Assembly: GCF_000382885.1 (NCBI RefSeq) | Contig: NZ_CAVK010000150.1 | Location: 22,424 to 86,423, forward strand | Reading direction: 5' to 3' | Source: Sphingobium indicum BiD32 | GTDB taxonomy: Bacteria; Pseudomonadota; Alphaproteobacteria; Sphingomonadales; Sphingomonadaceae | Length of the DNA: 64,000 nt | In this document: piece after piece, positions 1-8,979 of the stretch | How the letters are laid out: the number at the start of each line of letters is the position of its first letter | Numbering within the stretch: position 1 is the first letter of the stretch | Notes under the pieces: generated by a model | What the model was told of the DNA's origin: nothing | The model's input: the letters and a program-made list of their open reading frames with translations, nothing else | The model's database searches: none | Program-made: the position numbers and the translations under genes

Positions 1-1
1 C

Positions 2-43
2 TGGATAGCGCTGATCTGGGCGATGTTCGGGGACGTGCTATAG
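2..43 (+). CDS. C-terminal end of an unidentified membrane protein (partial)
   Basis: The first bases can be read as the end of a plus-strand gene entering from the left. The frame starting at base 2 gives a short, hydrophobic, Trp-rich tail (WIALIWAMFGDVL) closed by TAG. The composition suits the last transmembrane helix of an integral membrane protein, but only 13 residues are visible and no family can be named. It could also be a chance open frame. The following 126 bases up to purC hold no other gene that I can support and presumably contain the purC promoter. Confidence 0.35.
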   Translation, partial: WIALIWAMFGDVL

Positions 44-169
44 GCTGGCACCAATTGCACCCCTGCACGCTTTGCTCTAAGGGCGAGGCCCAAGCAGCCC
101 CGGCACCCGCTGATCCTTCTCGATTCGCGATTGTCGGGGCGCAGTATTTTTGACCAGACAGGAACGCGC

Positions 170-952
170 ATGGCCCGTCGCCGCCAGATTTACGAAGGCA
201 AGGCAAAGATCCTTTATGAAGGCCCGGAACCGGGCACGATCATCCAATATTTCAAGGATGACGCCACCGCCTTCAACGCGCAGAAGAAGGGCACGATTTC
301 CGGCAAGGGCGTGCTCAATAACCGGATTTCCGAGCATATTTTCACGTTGCTCGGCCAGATCGGCGTGCCGACCCACTTCATCCGTCGCCTCAACATGCGC
401 GAGCAGCTGGTGCGTCAGGTGGAGATCGTGCCGATCGAGGTTGTGGTGCGTAACGTTGCCGCCGGATCGCTCAGCAAGAAGCTGGGGATCGAGGAAGGCA
501 CGCAGCTGCCCCGTACACTGATCGAATATTGCTACAAGGATGATGCGCTGGGCGACCCGCTGATCTCCGAAGAGCATATCGCCTGCTTTGGCTGGGCGAC
601 GCAGGAAGAGATGCACGACATTGCCGACATGGCGATCCGCATCAATGACTTCATGTGCGGTCTGTTTGCCGGGATCGGCATCCGCCTGATCGACTTCAAG
701 CTGGAGTTCGGGCGCCTGTATGACGGCGATTACAGCCGCATCATCCTGGCCGACGAGATCAGCCCCGATGGCTGCCGCCTGTGGGACGCGGTGACCAACG
801 AGAAGCTGGACAAGGACCGGTTCCGCCGCGATCTGGGCGGTGAAGTGGAAGCCTATCAGGAAGTCGCGCGCCGCCTGGGCCTGCTGCCTGAAGGGCTGGA
901 CACCACGGTGCTGGACCTCGACACGCATCGCAAGAAGCGCGAGAAGGAATAA
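170..952 (+). CDS. purC: Phosphoribosylaminoimidazole-succinocarboxamide synthase (SAICAR synthetase)
   Basis: PurC condenses CAIR with aspartate using ATP to give SAICAR in de novo purine synthesis, in the cytoplasm. The product is 260 residues, the usual bacterial length. The N-terminus ([15 protein letters not shown]) is the family's nucleotide-binding start, and the SAICAR-synthetase signature is visible as LIDFKLEFG and [14 protein letters not shown]. The frame is open 39 bases further upstream, but the ATG at 170 puts the conserved start at the usual place, so I chose it. It lies 1.2 kb before purS-purQ, separated by an inserted exporter gene on the other strand. Sphingomonads often keep purC close to purSQ. 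Confidence 0.96.
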   Translation: MARRRQIYEGKAKILYEGPEPGTIIQYFKDDATAFNAQKKGTISGKGVLNNRISEHIFTLLGQIGVPTHFIRRLNMREQLVRQVEIVPIEVVVRNVAAGSLSKKLGIEEGTQLPRTLIEYCYKDDALGDPLISEEHIACFGWATQEEMHDIADMAIRINDFMCGLFAGIGIRLIDFKLEFGRLYDGDYSRIILADEISPDGCRLWDAVTNEKLDKDRFRRDLGGEVEAYQEVARRLGLLPEGLDTTVLDLDTHRKKREKE

Positions 953-965
953 ATCCTTCGGTCCA

Positions 966-995
966 CCGTCATCCTGACGAAAATCAGGATGACGG
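966..995. terminator. Hairpin between convergent purC and the TSUP gene
   Basis: A perfect 12-base inverted repeat (CCGTCATCCTGA, six-base loop, TCAGGATGACGG) sits between the two convergent stop codons. There is no long T run on either side, so it could be a weak bidirectional terminator or a copy of a small extragenic repeat. Confidence 0.55.
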
Positions 996-1002
996 TTGTG
1001 GA

Positions 1003-1755
1003 TCATGCCATCAGTGCGTCGGCCATCAGCTTGGCGCCCAGCAACACCATCAGCACATAGATGAGCGTGTAGAAGCGCGCCGCGTCGACCCGGCGCACCA
1101 GCGCTACACCTGCCAGCGTCGCCACTACCGCGACCGGCACCAGCATCACCGTCGCGGTCAGATTGGCGCGGGTGAATTGGCCCAGCGCGGCATAAGCGGG
1201 CACCTTCATCCAGTTCATCGTGGCGAAGGCGACGGCGGTGGTGCCGACCAGCATGTCGCGCGGCAGGCGTTTGGGCAGCACCCACATCTGGAACGGCGGC
1301 GAACCGGCATGGGCGATCTGGCTGGTGAAGCCGCTGGCGATGCCGAACAGCACGCCGATCCAATCCGGCGAGGTGGACGGCAGCACGATCGCCCCGCCCC
1401 GTTCGACCCACAGCCGTTGCAGCCCGAACAGTATCGATATCGCGCCCAGAGCGCCCAGCACCGTCGTTTCGGGCACCTGCGCGGCAAACAGATAACCAAG
1501 CCCGACGCCGACCGCCATGCCCGGCAGCATCACCCGCAAGATATGCCCGTCCCAGCTTTTGCGGAACGCCCAGACGCTGACGGCATCCTGCAGGATCAGG
1601 ATCGGCAGCATGATCGCCGCGCCGCGCACCGGATCGACGCCCAGCGCCATGATCGGCATGGCCAGCGCGCCAACGCCGGCAAAGCCACCCTTGGCAAGGC
1701 CCGAAATGGCGACGGCGATGAAGGCGCAGGCGAGGTAGATATAGTCAGGAGTCAT
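1003..1755 (-). CDS. TSUP (TauE/SafE) family permease
   Basis: This is a 250-residue integral membrane protein of the sulfite exporter TauE/SafE family, which moves sulfite, sulfoacetate or other organosulfur anions across the inner membrane. The N-terminal glycine-rich helix (AISGLAKGGFAGVGALAMP) is the typical first TSUP repeat. The second repeat is visible in the middle (GIASGFTSQIAHAGSPPFQMW). About seven or eight hydrophobic segments are spread over the length. It is convergent with purC and may be co-transcribed with the short membrane-protein gene just upstream. The substrate cannot be told from the sequence. Confidence 0.9.
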   Translation of the reverse strand: MTPDYIYLACAFIAVAISGLAKGGFAGVGALAMPIMALGVDPVRGAAIMLPILILQDAVSVWAFRKSWDGHILRVMLPGMAVGVGLGYLFAAQVPETTVLGALGAISILFGLQRLWVERGGAIVLPSTSPDWIGVLFGIASGFTSQIAHAGSPPFQMWVLPKRLPRDMLVGTTAVAFATMNWMKVPAYAALGQFTRANLTATVMLVPVAVVATLAGVALVRRVDAARFYTLIYVLMVLLGAKLMADALMA

Positions 1756-1801
1756 GCCGGTCGCCTAGCGCAGCGGCAGGGCGATTGGCATAGAAAAACG
1801 A

Positions 1802-1951
1802 TCAATGATTGGCGCGATAGCCGATCAGCAGGCCGAAGCTGAAGGTGGCGAGCAAAGCAAGCTGCACCTTTCCCTGCGGGTCATCATAGCCCACAATCTG
1901 CTGTCCCCATGCGAACAGCCCGACAAACATCGCCAGCGCCAGCCCGGACAT
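1802..1951 (-). CDS. Small two-helix membrane protein, 49 residues, function unknown
   Basis: A short frame starting MSGLALAMFVGLFAWGQQ and ending GLLIGYRANH then TGA. It has one hydrophobic segment at about residues 3-16 and a second at about 31-43, with a polar linker (VGYDDPQGK) between, so a hairpin membrane protein is likely. It lies 46 bases upstream of the TSUP gene on the same strand and may be its operon partner. Amino-acid use is gene-like and no competing frame covers this gap convincingly. I do not recognise a family. Confidence 0.6.
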   Translation of the reverse strand: MSGLALAMFVGLFAWGQQIVGYDDPQGKVQLALLATFSFGLLIGYRANH

Positions 1952-2117
1952 GCCCTAAATGCTTCCCCCGCAACTCTACAGCCTAACAATATCGCCTGAG
2001 ATGCTAACAAAAGCATAATGGCTTGCCACCCCGCCGCGCCGGGACTAGGGGAGCGGCAAAGTCGATCCCCCCGATCCGCAGGGATCGGTCCTGTCGTTGC
2101 CAAGGAGTTCGCCCCTC

Positions 2118-2351
2118 ATGAAAGCCCGCATTTTCGTCACCCTCAAGGGCGGTGTCCTCGATCCGCAGGGCCGGGCGATCCACCATGCGCTGGAAGGCCT
2201 GGGCTTTGATGGCGTCAATGACGTGCGCGCGGGCAAGCTGATTGAGCTGGACCTGGCCGATGGCACCAGCGACGAGGATATCGACGCGATGTGCCGCAAG
2301 CTGCTGGCCAATACGGTGATCGAAAACTACCGCATCGAAAAGGTCGCCTGA
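2118..2351 (+). CDS. purS: Phosphoribosylformylglycinamidine synthase subunit PurS
   Basis: PurS is the small subunit of the FGAM synthase complex PurLQS, bridging the glutaminase PurQ and the synthetase PurL in step four of purine synthesis. The 77-residue product has the family's start (MKARIFVTLKGGVLDPQG) and the core G.....V..GK..E. The ATG at 2118 is preceded by AAGGAG about ten bases upstream and begins the conserved sequence, so the longer frame from 2097 is not used. It is followed by purQ after three bases, indicating one transcript. purL is not in the window. Confidence 0.95.
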   Translation: MKARIFVTLKGGVLDPQGRAIHHALEGLGFDGVNDVRAGKLIELDLADGTSDEDIDAMCRKLLANTVIENYRIEKVA

Positions 2352-2354
2352 GCC

Positions 2355-3029
2355 ATGAAGAGCGCCGTCATCGTCTTTCCGGGCAGCAATTGCGACCGCG
2401 ACCTGGCTGTGGCGTTCGAGGCCGCGACGGGCGCGAAGCCGACCATGATATGGCATCGTGATACGGAACTGCCCGACGACATCGACCTGATCGGCGTGCC
2501 GGGCGGTTTTTCCTATGGCGACTATCTGCGCTCCGGCGCGATGGCCGCGCGGTCCCCGGTAATGCAGGCGGTGGCGCAGGCGGCGGATCGCGGCACGTTC
2601 GTGCTGGGCATCTGCAACGGTTTTCAGGTACTGACCGAAAGCGGCCTGCTGCCCGGCGCGCTGCTGCGCAACGCCGGTGGGCATTTCGTGTGCCGCGACG
2701 TCGCGCTGACGGTGGAGAATGCGCAGAGCGCCTTTACCAGCCGCTATGCGGCGGGTGAGCAGATTTCCTATCCGGTCGCGCATCATGACGGCAATTATTT
2801 CGCCGACGAAGCCACGCTCGACCGGCTGGAAGGCGAAGGCCGGGTCGCGCTGCGCTATGCCGAAAACGTCAATGGTTCGGCCCGCAATATTGCGGGCATT
2901 TTGAACGACAAGGGCAATGTGCTGGGCATGATGCCGCACCCCGAACGGGTGATCGAGGCCGCCCATGGCGCGACCGATGGCAAGCGGCTGTTCGACGGGC
3001 TGGTCGAGGGTCTGCTGGCACGGGCTTGA
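2355..3029 (+). CDS. purQ: Phosphoribosylformylglycinamidine synthase, glutamine amidotransferase subunit PurQ
   Basis: PurQ hydrolyses glutamine and channels ammonia to PurL. The product is 224 residues, the usual length for the standalone alphaproteobacterial form. The N-terminus ([12 protein letters not shown]) is the PurQ signature. The nucleophile elbow with the catalytic Cys is GICNGFQ, and the His and Glu of the class I triad lie in [10 protein letters not shown]. The start follows the purS stop by three bases, suggesting translational coupling. The gene ends just before an imperfect hairpin that probably terminates the purSQ transcript. Confidence 0.96.
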   Translation: MKSAVIVFPGSNCDRDLAVAFEAATGAKPTMIWHRDTELPDDIDLIGVPGGFSYGDYLRSGAMAARSPVMQAVAQAADRGTFVLGICNGFQVLTESGLLPGALLRNAGGHFVCRDVALTVENAQSAFTSRYAAGEQISYPVAHHDGNYFADEATLDRLEGEGRVALRYAENVNGSARNIAGILNDKGNVLGMMPHPERVIEAAHGATDGKRLFDGLVEGLLARA

Positions 3030-3040
3030 TGGCGCTGAAA

Positions 3041-3065
3041 AATCCTCCCCTTGCAGGCGAGGATT
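3041..3065. terminator. Imperfect hairpin after purQ
   Basis: AATCCTCCCCT, a three-base loop and AGGCGAGGATT pair with a single mismatch, between the purQ stop and the convergent polysaccharide gene. The sequence resembles a decayed copy of the CCTCCCCTGCAAGGGGAGG repeat seen at 19.3 and 37.5 kb, so it may be a repeat used as a terminator. Confidence 0.5.
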
Positions 3066-3075
3066 GAATTAGTCC

Positions 3076-5160
3076 TCACCCGCCCCGGTGATAATCATAT
3101 TCCATCGTTCGGCCCTGCTGCTTGGTCAGGATGCCGCCGATGATCGCCCCGCCCGCGCGGCGCAGGCGGTCCACGGCGGCGCGCAGGCCGCCATGATGAT
3201 TGCGGCCCCATTCGACCACCAGCAGGCTTGCCTGCGCCTTGCCCGCCAGCAACAAAGCGTCCGTCCCGCCCAGGATCGGCGGCGCGTCGATCAGCACCGT
3301 GTCATAGCTGTCGCGCACGGACAGCAGCAGGGCTTCGAGCGCAGGGGTCGCCAGCAACTCGGCCGGGTTGGGCGGTACAGCGCCGCAGGGGATCAGCGCC
3401 ACGCCGGTCGTGCCGGTTTCCACAATGACCTGATCCGCACTCGCTTGCCCGGTCAGCAATTCGCTGATGCCGCGCCCTGCGGGCAGGCGGAACAGGCTGT
3501 GCTGGACCGGGCGGCGCATGTCGCCATCGATTACCAGCACGCGCTTGCCGAGACCCGCCAGCGCCAGCGCCAGGGCGTGCAGAGTCAGTGACTTGCCCTC
3601 CCCTTCCTGCGCGCTGGTGACAAGGATCGAACGGGGCAGGCCGCCCGCGGATGCCAGCAGCAGCGATGAAGCGAGCGGCGAGAAAATGTCGACCGGCTGG
3701 GGCGCATCGCCGGTCACCGGCACCGCGCCCAGCAATGGCAGGCCGACCCGCTCCGCCAGCGTATCCGCGGACGTCACGGCATCGTCGAACATATGCCGCG
3801 CCGCGACCAGCAGCAGACCCAGCGCGATCCCGCCCAGCGACGCCAGCAGCAGCGTCACGCCGATGTGGGGCGAGAAGGGCCGGGTCGGCACCGCCGCGCG
3901 ATCGAGCGGCTGGATGCGCCCGGCCTGAAACCCGGCCTGCGACGCCATGTCGCGATAGCGCTGGAGCAGGCTGTCATGCAGCATCCGGTAGGTATCGACC
4001 GACCGTTCCAATATGCCGGTCTGCACGTCACGTCCGCGCTCTGCCTGCGCCTGCCGTTCCAGATCGGCGATTTCGGCGGCTATCTGGGTTTCGCCGTGAA
4101 GCGCGACCTCATATTGTTCGCGCAGTGACGAACGGATCATGTTGGCCATCACCTCCGCCTGATCGTCCAGCGCGGCCAGGCGCGCGCGGGCTTCGCGCAT
4201 GTCGGGATGAGCGTCCTTGCGGAACTGGCGTTCCTCGACAATCGCGGCGCGGGCTTCGGCGCGGCTCGCCATCAAAGTCTGCATCGCGCCATTGCCCAGC
4301 ACTTCGGGCAGTGTTTCCGCACTCGCCCGGCGTGCTCCTTCCCAGCGCTTCTGCGCCGCAATCCGATCGGCCAGCGCCTGCGCATGATAGGCGTTGAGCT
4401 GCGCAAGACGGGCGGTGATGCTGCCTTCCGCGGGTCGTGATTTGCTGCCTTCTTCGTCCGTCGCGGCGCCGGTGCGCGCGGCATAGACCGCCAGATCACG
4501 CTCCGCCCGCGCCAGATCATTGCGCGCGCCATCCAGTTCGCCCAGCAGAAAACGGCGGGCCTGCACACCCGATTCAAAGCCGCGTTTCAGGTCCGCGCGG
4601 ATCAGGCTGTCGGCATAGCTGTTGGCGACGCGCGCCGACAGGACCGGATCGGCGCTCACGAAGCTGATGCGCAGGACGCGCGACTTGCCGGGCAGATCGA
4701 CTTCCAGATTGTCGCGCAGCAGGCGGACGACCATATCCTGTTCGACCTGTCTCTGGGTCAGGCTGCCTGCGCCCTCGGTCGGTCGCTTGCGGTCCATCCC
4801 GGCAAAGAAGGTGGGCGAGCCGACCAGCGCCAGGTCGCGCGCGACCTCTTCGGCCAGGGCGCGGCTGCGCAGCACTTCCAGTTCGGTCTGCATCAGCGAT
4901 TCAATGTCGCCCGGTGCGACGCGCGAGGTGGCCTGCGCGCCTGCCGCGCCTGCGGGCACGTCCTGCACCTCGACCGACGCCGTTGCGCGATAATCGGGGG
5001 TGGACATCAGGATGAACAAGGCGCCTGCCAGCAGGCACAGGGCCATGGTGACGAACAGGATCACGCGATGGCGGCGCAATACCGCCCAGCCATGGCGGGT
5101 GGTGGCGGCGAAGCGGGCGGCGCGGCCCTCGTCCGATACCATGATCATGGGCGCGGCCAT
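3076..5160 (-). CDS. Wzz/GumC polysaccharide co-polymerase fused to a BY-kinase (Wzc-like)
   Basis: A 694-residue inner-membrane protein that controls chain length and export of an exopolysaccharide. It has a first transmembrane helix near residues 33-53, a periplasmic Wzz domain with Ala/Arg-rich coiled-coil stretches (about 205-410), a second helix near 434-455, and a cytoplasmic bacterial tyrosine kinase with Walker A (TSAQEGEGKS, about 515-524), Walker A' (VLVIDGDMRRP) and Walker B (VLIDAPP). The C-terminal tail has only two tyrosines (MEYDYHRGG), fewer than in E. coli Wzc. A TTG directly precedes the ATG; I use the ATG at 5160, which overlaps the stop of the upstream export gene by one base (TGATG), so the two are coupled. 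Confidence 0.93.
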   Translation of the reverse strand: MAAPMIMVSDEGRAARFAATTRHGWAVLRRHRVILFVTMALCLLAGALFILMSTPDYRATASVEVQDVPAGAAGAQATSRVAPGDIESLMQTELEVLRSRALAEEVARDLALVGSPTFFAGMDRKRPTEGAGSLTQRQVEQDMVVRLLRDNLEVDLPGKSRVLRISFVSADPVLSARVANSYADSLIRADLKRGFESGVQARRFLLGELDGARNDLARAERDLAVYAARTGAATDEEGSKSRPAEGSITARLAQLNAYHAQALADRIAAQKRWEGARRASAETLPEVLGNGAMQTLMASRAEARAAIVEERQFRKDAHPDMREARARLAALDDQAEVMANMIRSSLREQYEVALHGETQIAAEIADLERQAQAERGRDVQTGILERSVDTYRMLHDSLLQRYRDMASQAGFQAGRIQPLDRAAVPTRPFSPHIGVTLLLASLGGIALGLLLVAARHMFDDAVTSADTLAERVGLPLLGAVPVTGDAPQPVDIFSPLASSLLLASAGGLPRSILVTSAQEGEGKSLTLHALALALAGLGKRVLVIDGDMRRPVQHSLFRLPAGRGISELLTGQASADQVIVETGTTGVALIPCGAVPPNPAELLATPALEALLLSVRDSYDTVLIDAPPILGGTDALLLAGKAQASLLVVEWGRNHHGGLRAAVDRLRRAGGAIIGGILTKQQGRTMEYDYHRGG

Positions 5161-5855
5161 CAATTTTTCCCGTCCAGCGCGATGAACCCGGCTGCAAGCG
5201 CTGGCGCGGCAAGCAGGGTTCCGCCCAATATCGCCTTCGCCCGTGACAGGCCGACGATGATCGTATCACCAGGCAGGATTTCGGGATCGGCAGCCTTTCC
5301 CCGCCGGATCGCGGCAAGATCAAACATCGCGGCTTGCCGCTGTCCGTCGATCTGCCGCACAATAACAATTTGCGTGAGGCTGGCGAGGCGGGTCGGTCCC
5401 TTGGCCAGCATCACCGCCTGGCTGAGGGTCAAACGCCCATCGAACGGGAAGAGGCCCGGCTCACGCACTTCGCCGTCCACGGTGATGCGGCGGCCGACCG
5501 CCTTTTTCACGAAAATGGTAACCTGTGGCGACACCAGATAGCGCTGGCCCAGCCGCGTGGCGATAAGGTCGGCGGCGTCGCCCGACGACAGGCCAGCCAC
5601 GGGCACATCGCCGATCAGCGGCATCCGCACCGTACCCGCAGCGCTGATCTGCGCATCCTCCAGCGACAGGCCCGGCTCATGATAGACCTGGATGCGCAGC
5701 ACATCGTCGGGGGATAGGCGATAGTCGGCACCGATGGCGGGCGCGGGCGGGATGACGGCATAGGCGGCTTCACCGCGCGGTGCCTGCTCGACGCTGGCAC
5801 AGGCCGACAGCAATGCGCAGCCCGTCATCGCGGCATGGATTTGCCTGAAGGTCAT
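5160..5855 (-). CDS. Wza/GumB-type polysaccharide export lipoprotein
   Basis: This is an outer-membrane polysaccharide export protein of 231 residues. A lipoprotein signal peptide is clear, with lipobox LSAC and the lipidated Cys at residue 19. The poly_export domain follows (YRLSPDDVLRIQVYHEP), then an SLBB-type domain (VDGEVREPGLFPF), and a hydrophobic C-terminus that may be a membrane helix. Upstream frame is open, but the ATG at 5855 starts the signal peptide. It is transcribed with the downstream Wzz/kinase gene and probably with the sugar-nucleotide genes wecC and wecB upstream. Confidence 0.92.
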   Translation of the reverse strand: MTFRQIHAAMTGCALLSACASVEQAPRGEAAYAVIPPAPAIGADYRLSPDDVLRIQVYHEPGLSLEDAQISAAGTVRMPLIGDVPVAGLSSGDAADLIATRLGQRYLVSPQVTIFVKKAVGRRITVDGEVREPGLFPFDGRLTLSQAVMLAKGPTRLASLTQIVIVRQIDGQRQAAMFDLAAIRRGKAADPEILPGDTIIVGLSRAKAILGGTLLAAPALAAGFIALDGKN

Positions 5856-5957
5856 CTGCACATCTGCCCCCTTATGGCCCAATTGAGGCCGGGGGGTAGC
5901 GATGCGGCACCCCGATGGCAACCATAGGCGCGACGGATCGCGCCCAGCCGCCGCCTG

Positions 5958-7253
5958 TCAGACTGCGATGCGCCCCGGTGCGGGTTCGACAATGCGGCGC
6001 GGCTGGTCTGGCCAGATGCCGCGCGTGTCATAGACCGCCTTGCCGACACGTTCATCGACGGGGACAGATTTGAACATGTCATGATCGACAAGAATGACGA
6101 ACACGCCACATTGTTCCAGTGCCGTATCGAGATCGATCAGTTCAGCGCCGGTCCCGACAAATTCCATCGGCAGGGCATGGGCATAAGGTTCGACCAGCTT
6201 GATCCGGCGGCCATAGCGGCGGGCGAGACGCGCGGCGACCTTGACCGCCGGGCTTTCGCGGAAATCGTCGATATTCGCCTTGAAGGCGAGGCCGAGGCAG
6301 GCAATGTCCTCGCCAGCGAAGGCGTCGATCATGTCCGATGCCTTGGCGACGACATAGTCGGTCTTGCCGTCATTCACTTCGCGCGCAGTGCGGATGATGC
6401 GGGCATTTTCCGGGTCGCCATGGACGATGAACCAGGGGTCGACCGCGATGCAATGACCACCGACGCCGGGACCGGGCGAGAGGATGTTGACGCGCGGATG
6501 GCGGTTGGCCAGCCGGATCACTTCCCACACATCGATGTCCATATTCTCGGCGATCACCGACAATTCATTGGCGAAGGCGATGTTGACGTCGCGGAAGCTG
6601 TTTTCAACCAGCTTGACCATCTCCGCCGCGCGGGCGGTGGTGGTGATGCAGGCACCGCGCACGAACTGGCGATAGAAGCCCAGCGCCTTGCGCGCGCAAC
6701 GGGGGGTGATGCCGCCGATGCAGCGATCATTATCGATCAGCTCGACAAGGATACGGCCAGGCAGAACCCGCTCCGGGCAATAGGCGATGGCGATATCGCC
6801 CTGCACGCCCTTGCCGGGCATTTTGAGGTCAGGGCGCATGGTGCCGATGACGTCGCGCATCGCCTCGGTCGTGCCGACGGGCGATGTGGATTCAAGGATC
6901 ACCGTGTCGCCCGCCTTCAGGACGGGCGCGATGGTGCGGGCAGCTTTGAGGACATAGCTGATGTCGGGCGCGCGATCCTCCGACACCGGGGTCGGCACGG
7001 CGATGATGAACACGTCGCTGTCCTCGACAGTCAGGCTGGCGCGCAGATTGCCGCGCGCGACGACGCCCTGCACCAGCCCGTCGAGATCGACTTCCTCGAT
7101 ATGCACGCGGCCCGAATTGACGGTTTCCACGACATGGGCGGACACATCCACGCCAACCACCTGGCATCCCCCACGGGCGATCAGGGCTGCGGTCGGCAGG
7201 CCGATATAGCCAAGGCCAATGACGGAAACCTTCTGCTTGGTGTCGACGGGCAT
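5958..7253 (-). CDS. wecC: UDP-N-acetyl-D-mannosamine dehydrogenase
   Basis: The enzyme oxidises UDP-ManNAc to UDP-ManNAcA with two NAD+, supplying a uronic-acid sugar for polysaccharide synthesis. The 431-residue product has the NAD Rossmann motif GLGYIG (residues 13-18), the central domain of the UDP-glucose/GDP-mannose dehydrogenase family, and the catalytic Cys in GPGVGGHCIAVDPW. The related UDP-glucose 6-dehydrogenases have a different active-site context, and the adjacent wecB supports the ManNAc assignment. It lies 102 bases upstream of the export gene on the same strand. Confidence 0.93.
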   Translation of the reverse strand: MPVDTKQKVSVIGLGYIGLPTAALIARGGCQVVGVDVSAHVVETVNSGRVHIEEVDLDGLVQGVVARGNLRASLTVEDSDVFIIAVPTPVSEDRAPDISYVLKAARTIAPVLKAGDTVILESTSPVGTTEAMRDVIGTMRPDLKMPGKGVQGDIAIAYCPERVLPGRILVELIDNDRCIGGITPRCARKALGFYRQFVRGACITTTARAAEMVKLVENSFRDVNIAFANELSVIAENMDIDVWEVIRLANRHPRVNILSPGPGVGGHCIAVDPWFIVHGDPENARIIRTAREVNDGKTDYVVAKASDMIDAFAGEDIACLGLAFKANIDDFRESPAVKVAARLARRYGRRIKLVEPYAHALPMEFVGTGAELIDLDTALEQCGVFVILVDHDMFKSVPVDERVGKAVYDTRGIWPDQPRRIVEPAPGRIAV

Positions 7254-7340
7254 GGAGGGGCAGTCCTTATGAGAATAGGATTTGCCTCAGTTTCTGCCCG
7301 GAAATGCTGAAGATTTCGGTAACGGTGGTGCGAAGATCGA

Positions 7341-7506
7341 CCTTCTCCCCGCGGGGGAGAAGGATATGGAGCCTTACCGCATCCGCAGGATCGGTTAGGC
7401 TCAGTTGGATGAGGGGGCTGTGCGCCAACGTCAGGGCGGACGCCCTCACCACTGCGACTAAGGCAGCAAGCCGCCAAGTCTCGTTGCCTCTCCCCTACGG
7501 GAGAGG
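7341..7506. repeat. Extragenic palindromic repeat pair between wecB and wecC
   Basis: The 267-base gap between wecC and wecB holds no credible gene. It contains two palindromes: CCTTCTCCCC plus GGGGGAGAAGG around 7341-7363, and CCTCTCCC plus GGGAGAGG around 7487-7506. Between them is sequence of the AGTTGGATGAGGG type that often accompanies sphingomonad and caulobacterial repeats. They may attenuate transcription between the two genes. Confidence 0.65.
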
Positions 7507-7520
7507 AAGATTTGGGTGCG

Positions 7521-8630
7521 TTATCCCGCAATCACCCCGGCGATCCGCTCCGCCGCATGGCCATCACCGAACGGATTATGCGCGCGGGCCATGGCGTCAT
7601 AGGCATCCGCATCGTCCAGCAGCGCCAGCACTTCGCGCACGATGCGGGTGCGGTCTGCGCCCACCAGCTTGGCGGTGCCAGCCTCCACCCCTTCGGGCCG
7701 TTCGGTGGTTTCGCGCATCACCAGCACCGGCTTGCCGAGCGAGGGCGCTTCCTCCTGCACGCCGCCGCTGTCGGTCAGGACCAGATGGCACAGGTCGAGC
7801 AGGCGAACGAAATGGGGATAGTCCAGCGGCTCGATCATCGCGACATTGGGCAGGTCGCCCAGCACCGCGTCCATGATCGGGCGGACATTGGGGTTGGGAT
7901 GGACCGGAAAGATGACCGCAACGTCGGGCCGGGCGGCGATGTCGGCGATGGAGCGGGCGATCGCCTCCATGCCGCCACCGAAATTCTCCCGCCGGTGGCT
8001 GGTGACGGCGATGATGCGTTTGCCCGAAAAGCGCGCGGCGAGATCGTCCAGCCCGCTGGCGAGCGAGGGATCGGCCAACACCCGGTCGCGGGTGGCGAGC
8101 AGCGCGTCGATCACGGTATTGCCGGTGATATGGATACCGGCCGCGTCACGGCTTTCGCGCAGCAGCGCGTCGGCGGCGGCCTGTGTGGGGGCGAAATTCA
8201 TGTCGGCGATGCAGGCAACCACGCGGCGGTTCACCTCTTCGGGCCATGGGTGATGGATGTCGCCGCTGCGCAAGCCCGCCTCGACATGGGCGACCGGGAT
8301 CTTGCGATAATAAGCGGCCAGGCTGGCGACCATGGTGGTCAGCGTGTCGCCATGGACGACGATGCGATCGGGCTTTTCGGCGTCGAACGCCTTGCCCAGT
8401 TCGACGATCAGCTTGGCGGTCAGCCCGTCGAGCGTCTGGTTCGGGACCATGACGTCAAGGTCGACGTCCGGCACGATGCCGGCAATCTCCAGCACCTGAT
8501 CCAGCAGGCCGCGATGCTGGGCCGTTACGATGACGCGGGTTTCGATGCCCGGTCGCGCGCGCAGGGCGTGGATGACCGGGAACATCTTGATCGCTTCGGG
8601 CCGGGTGCCGAACACTATGGCTATCTTCAT
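7521..8630 (-). CDS. wecB: UDP-N-acetylglucosamine 2-epimerase (non-hydrolysing)
   Basis: WecB interconverts UDP-GlcNAc and UDP-ManNAc, the substrate of the adjacent wecC product. The 369-residue protein has the family N-terminus (VFGTRPEAIKM), the substrate-binding VTAQHR, the HVEAGLR block and the UDP-binding LTDSGGVQEEAPSLGKPVL followed by ETTERPE. It is full length. It is the first gene of the minus-strand polysaccharide set, with 223 bases of gene-free sequence upstream that probably hold its promoter. Confidence 0.95.
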   Translation of the reverse strand: MKIAIVFGTRPEAIKMFPVIHALRARPGIETRVIVTAQHRGLLDQVLEIAGIVPDVDLDVMVPNQTLDGLTAKLIVELGKAFDAEKPDRIVVHGDTLTTMVASLAAYYRKIPVAHVEAGLRSGDIHHPWPEEVNRRVVACIADMNFAPTQAAADALLRESRDAAGIHITGNTVIDALLATRDRVLADPSLASGLDDLAARFSGKRIIAVTSHRRENFGGGMEAIARSIADIAARPDVAVIFPVHPNPNVRPIMDAVLGDLPNVAMIEPLDYPHFVRLLDLCHLVLTDSGGVQEEAPSLGKPVLVMRETTERPEGVEAGTAKLVGADRTRIVREVLALLDDADAYDAMARAHNPFGDGHAAERIAGVIAG

Positions 8631-8853
8631 GCGGCAACCTTCATCATCAAGCCTTCATTCTGCGAAGCGGTATCGCAGCCCCATGTGGCAGAGAAATGTA
8701 ACCATCGCCTGAACGCGGACGGGTCGCCCATGGTTTTGCAACGTCGCGATCCCATGCTAAGGCAACCACCCTTTCGCGGGTGATACGGATCTATGAAATC
8801 ATGATGATCGAGGCAGGCATTACCTCCACGCGCGCTGGCGGTGTCGATCATTG

Positions 8854-8976
8854 ATGTGGCCGTGGGAACAAGAGGATGACGATCACGCCCTGCCCCGCTG
8901 GCATCACTGGCTGCTGGCGGCGACGATGCTGATCGTCCTGAGCGCCGTCATGCCGATCGTGGCCGCCTTTTCCTGA
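8854..8976 (+). CDS. Possible 40-residue single-helix membrane protein
   Basis: A short frame from ATG to TGA beginning MWPWEQEDDDH, with a hydrophobic stretch (WLLAATMLIVLSAVMPIVAAF) ending at the C-terminus. The layout, an acidic cytoplasmic head and one C-terminal helix, is what small tail-anchored membrane proteins look like. It ends four bases before the stop of the convergent ABC permease. There is no strong ribosome-binding site, so it may be a chance frame. No family recognised. Confidence 0.4.
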   Translation: MWPWEQEDDDHALPRWHHWLLAATMLIVLSAVMPIVAAFS

Positions 8977-8979
8977 CGG

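Noticed and set aside
77..1411. 444-codon minus-strand frame over purC
   Set aside because: Antisense of purC and out of frame with the TSUP gene.
8627..8851. 74-codon minus-strand frame upstream of wecB
   Set aside because: No domain, no ribosome-binding site, Cys/His/Arg-rich as in random frames; treated as wecB promoter region.
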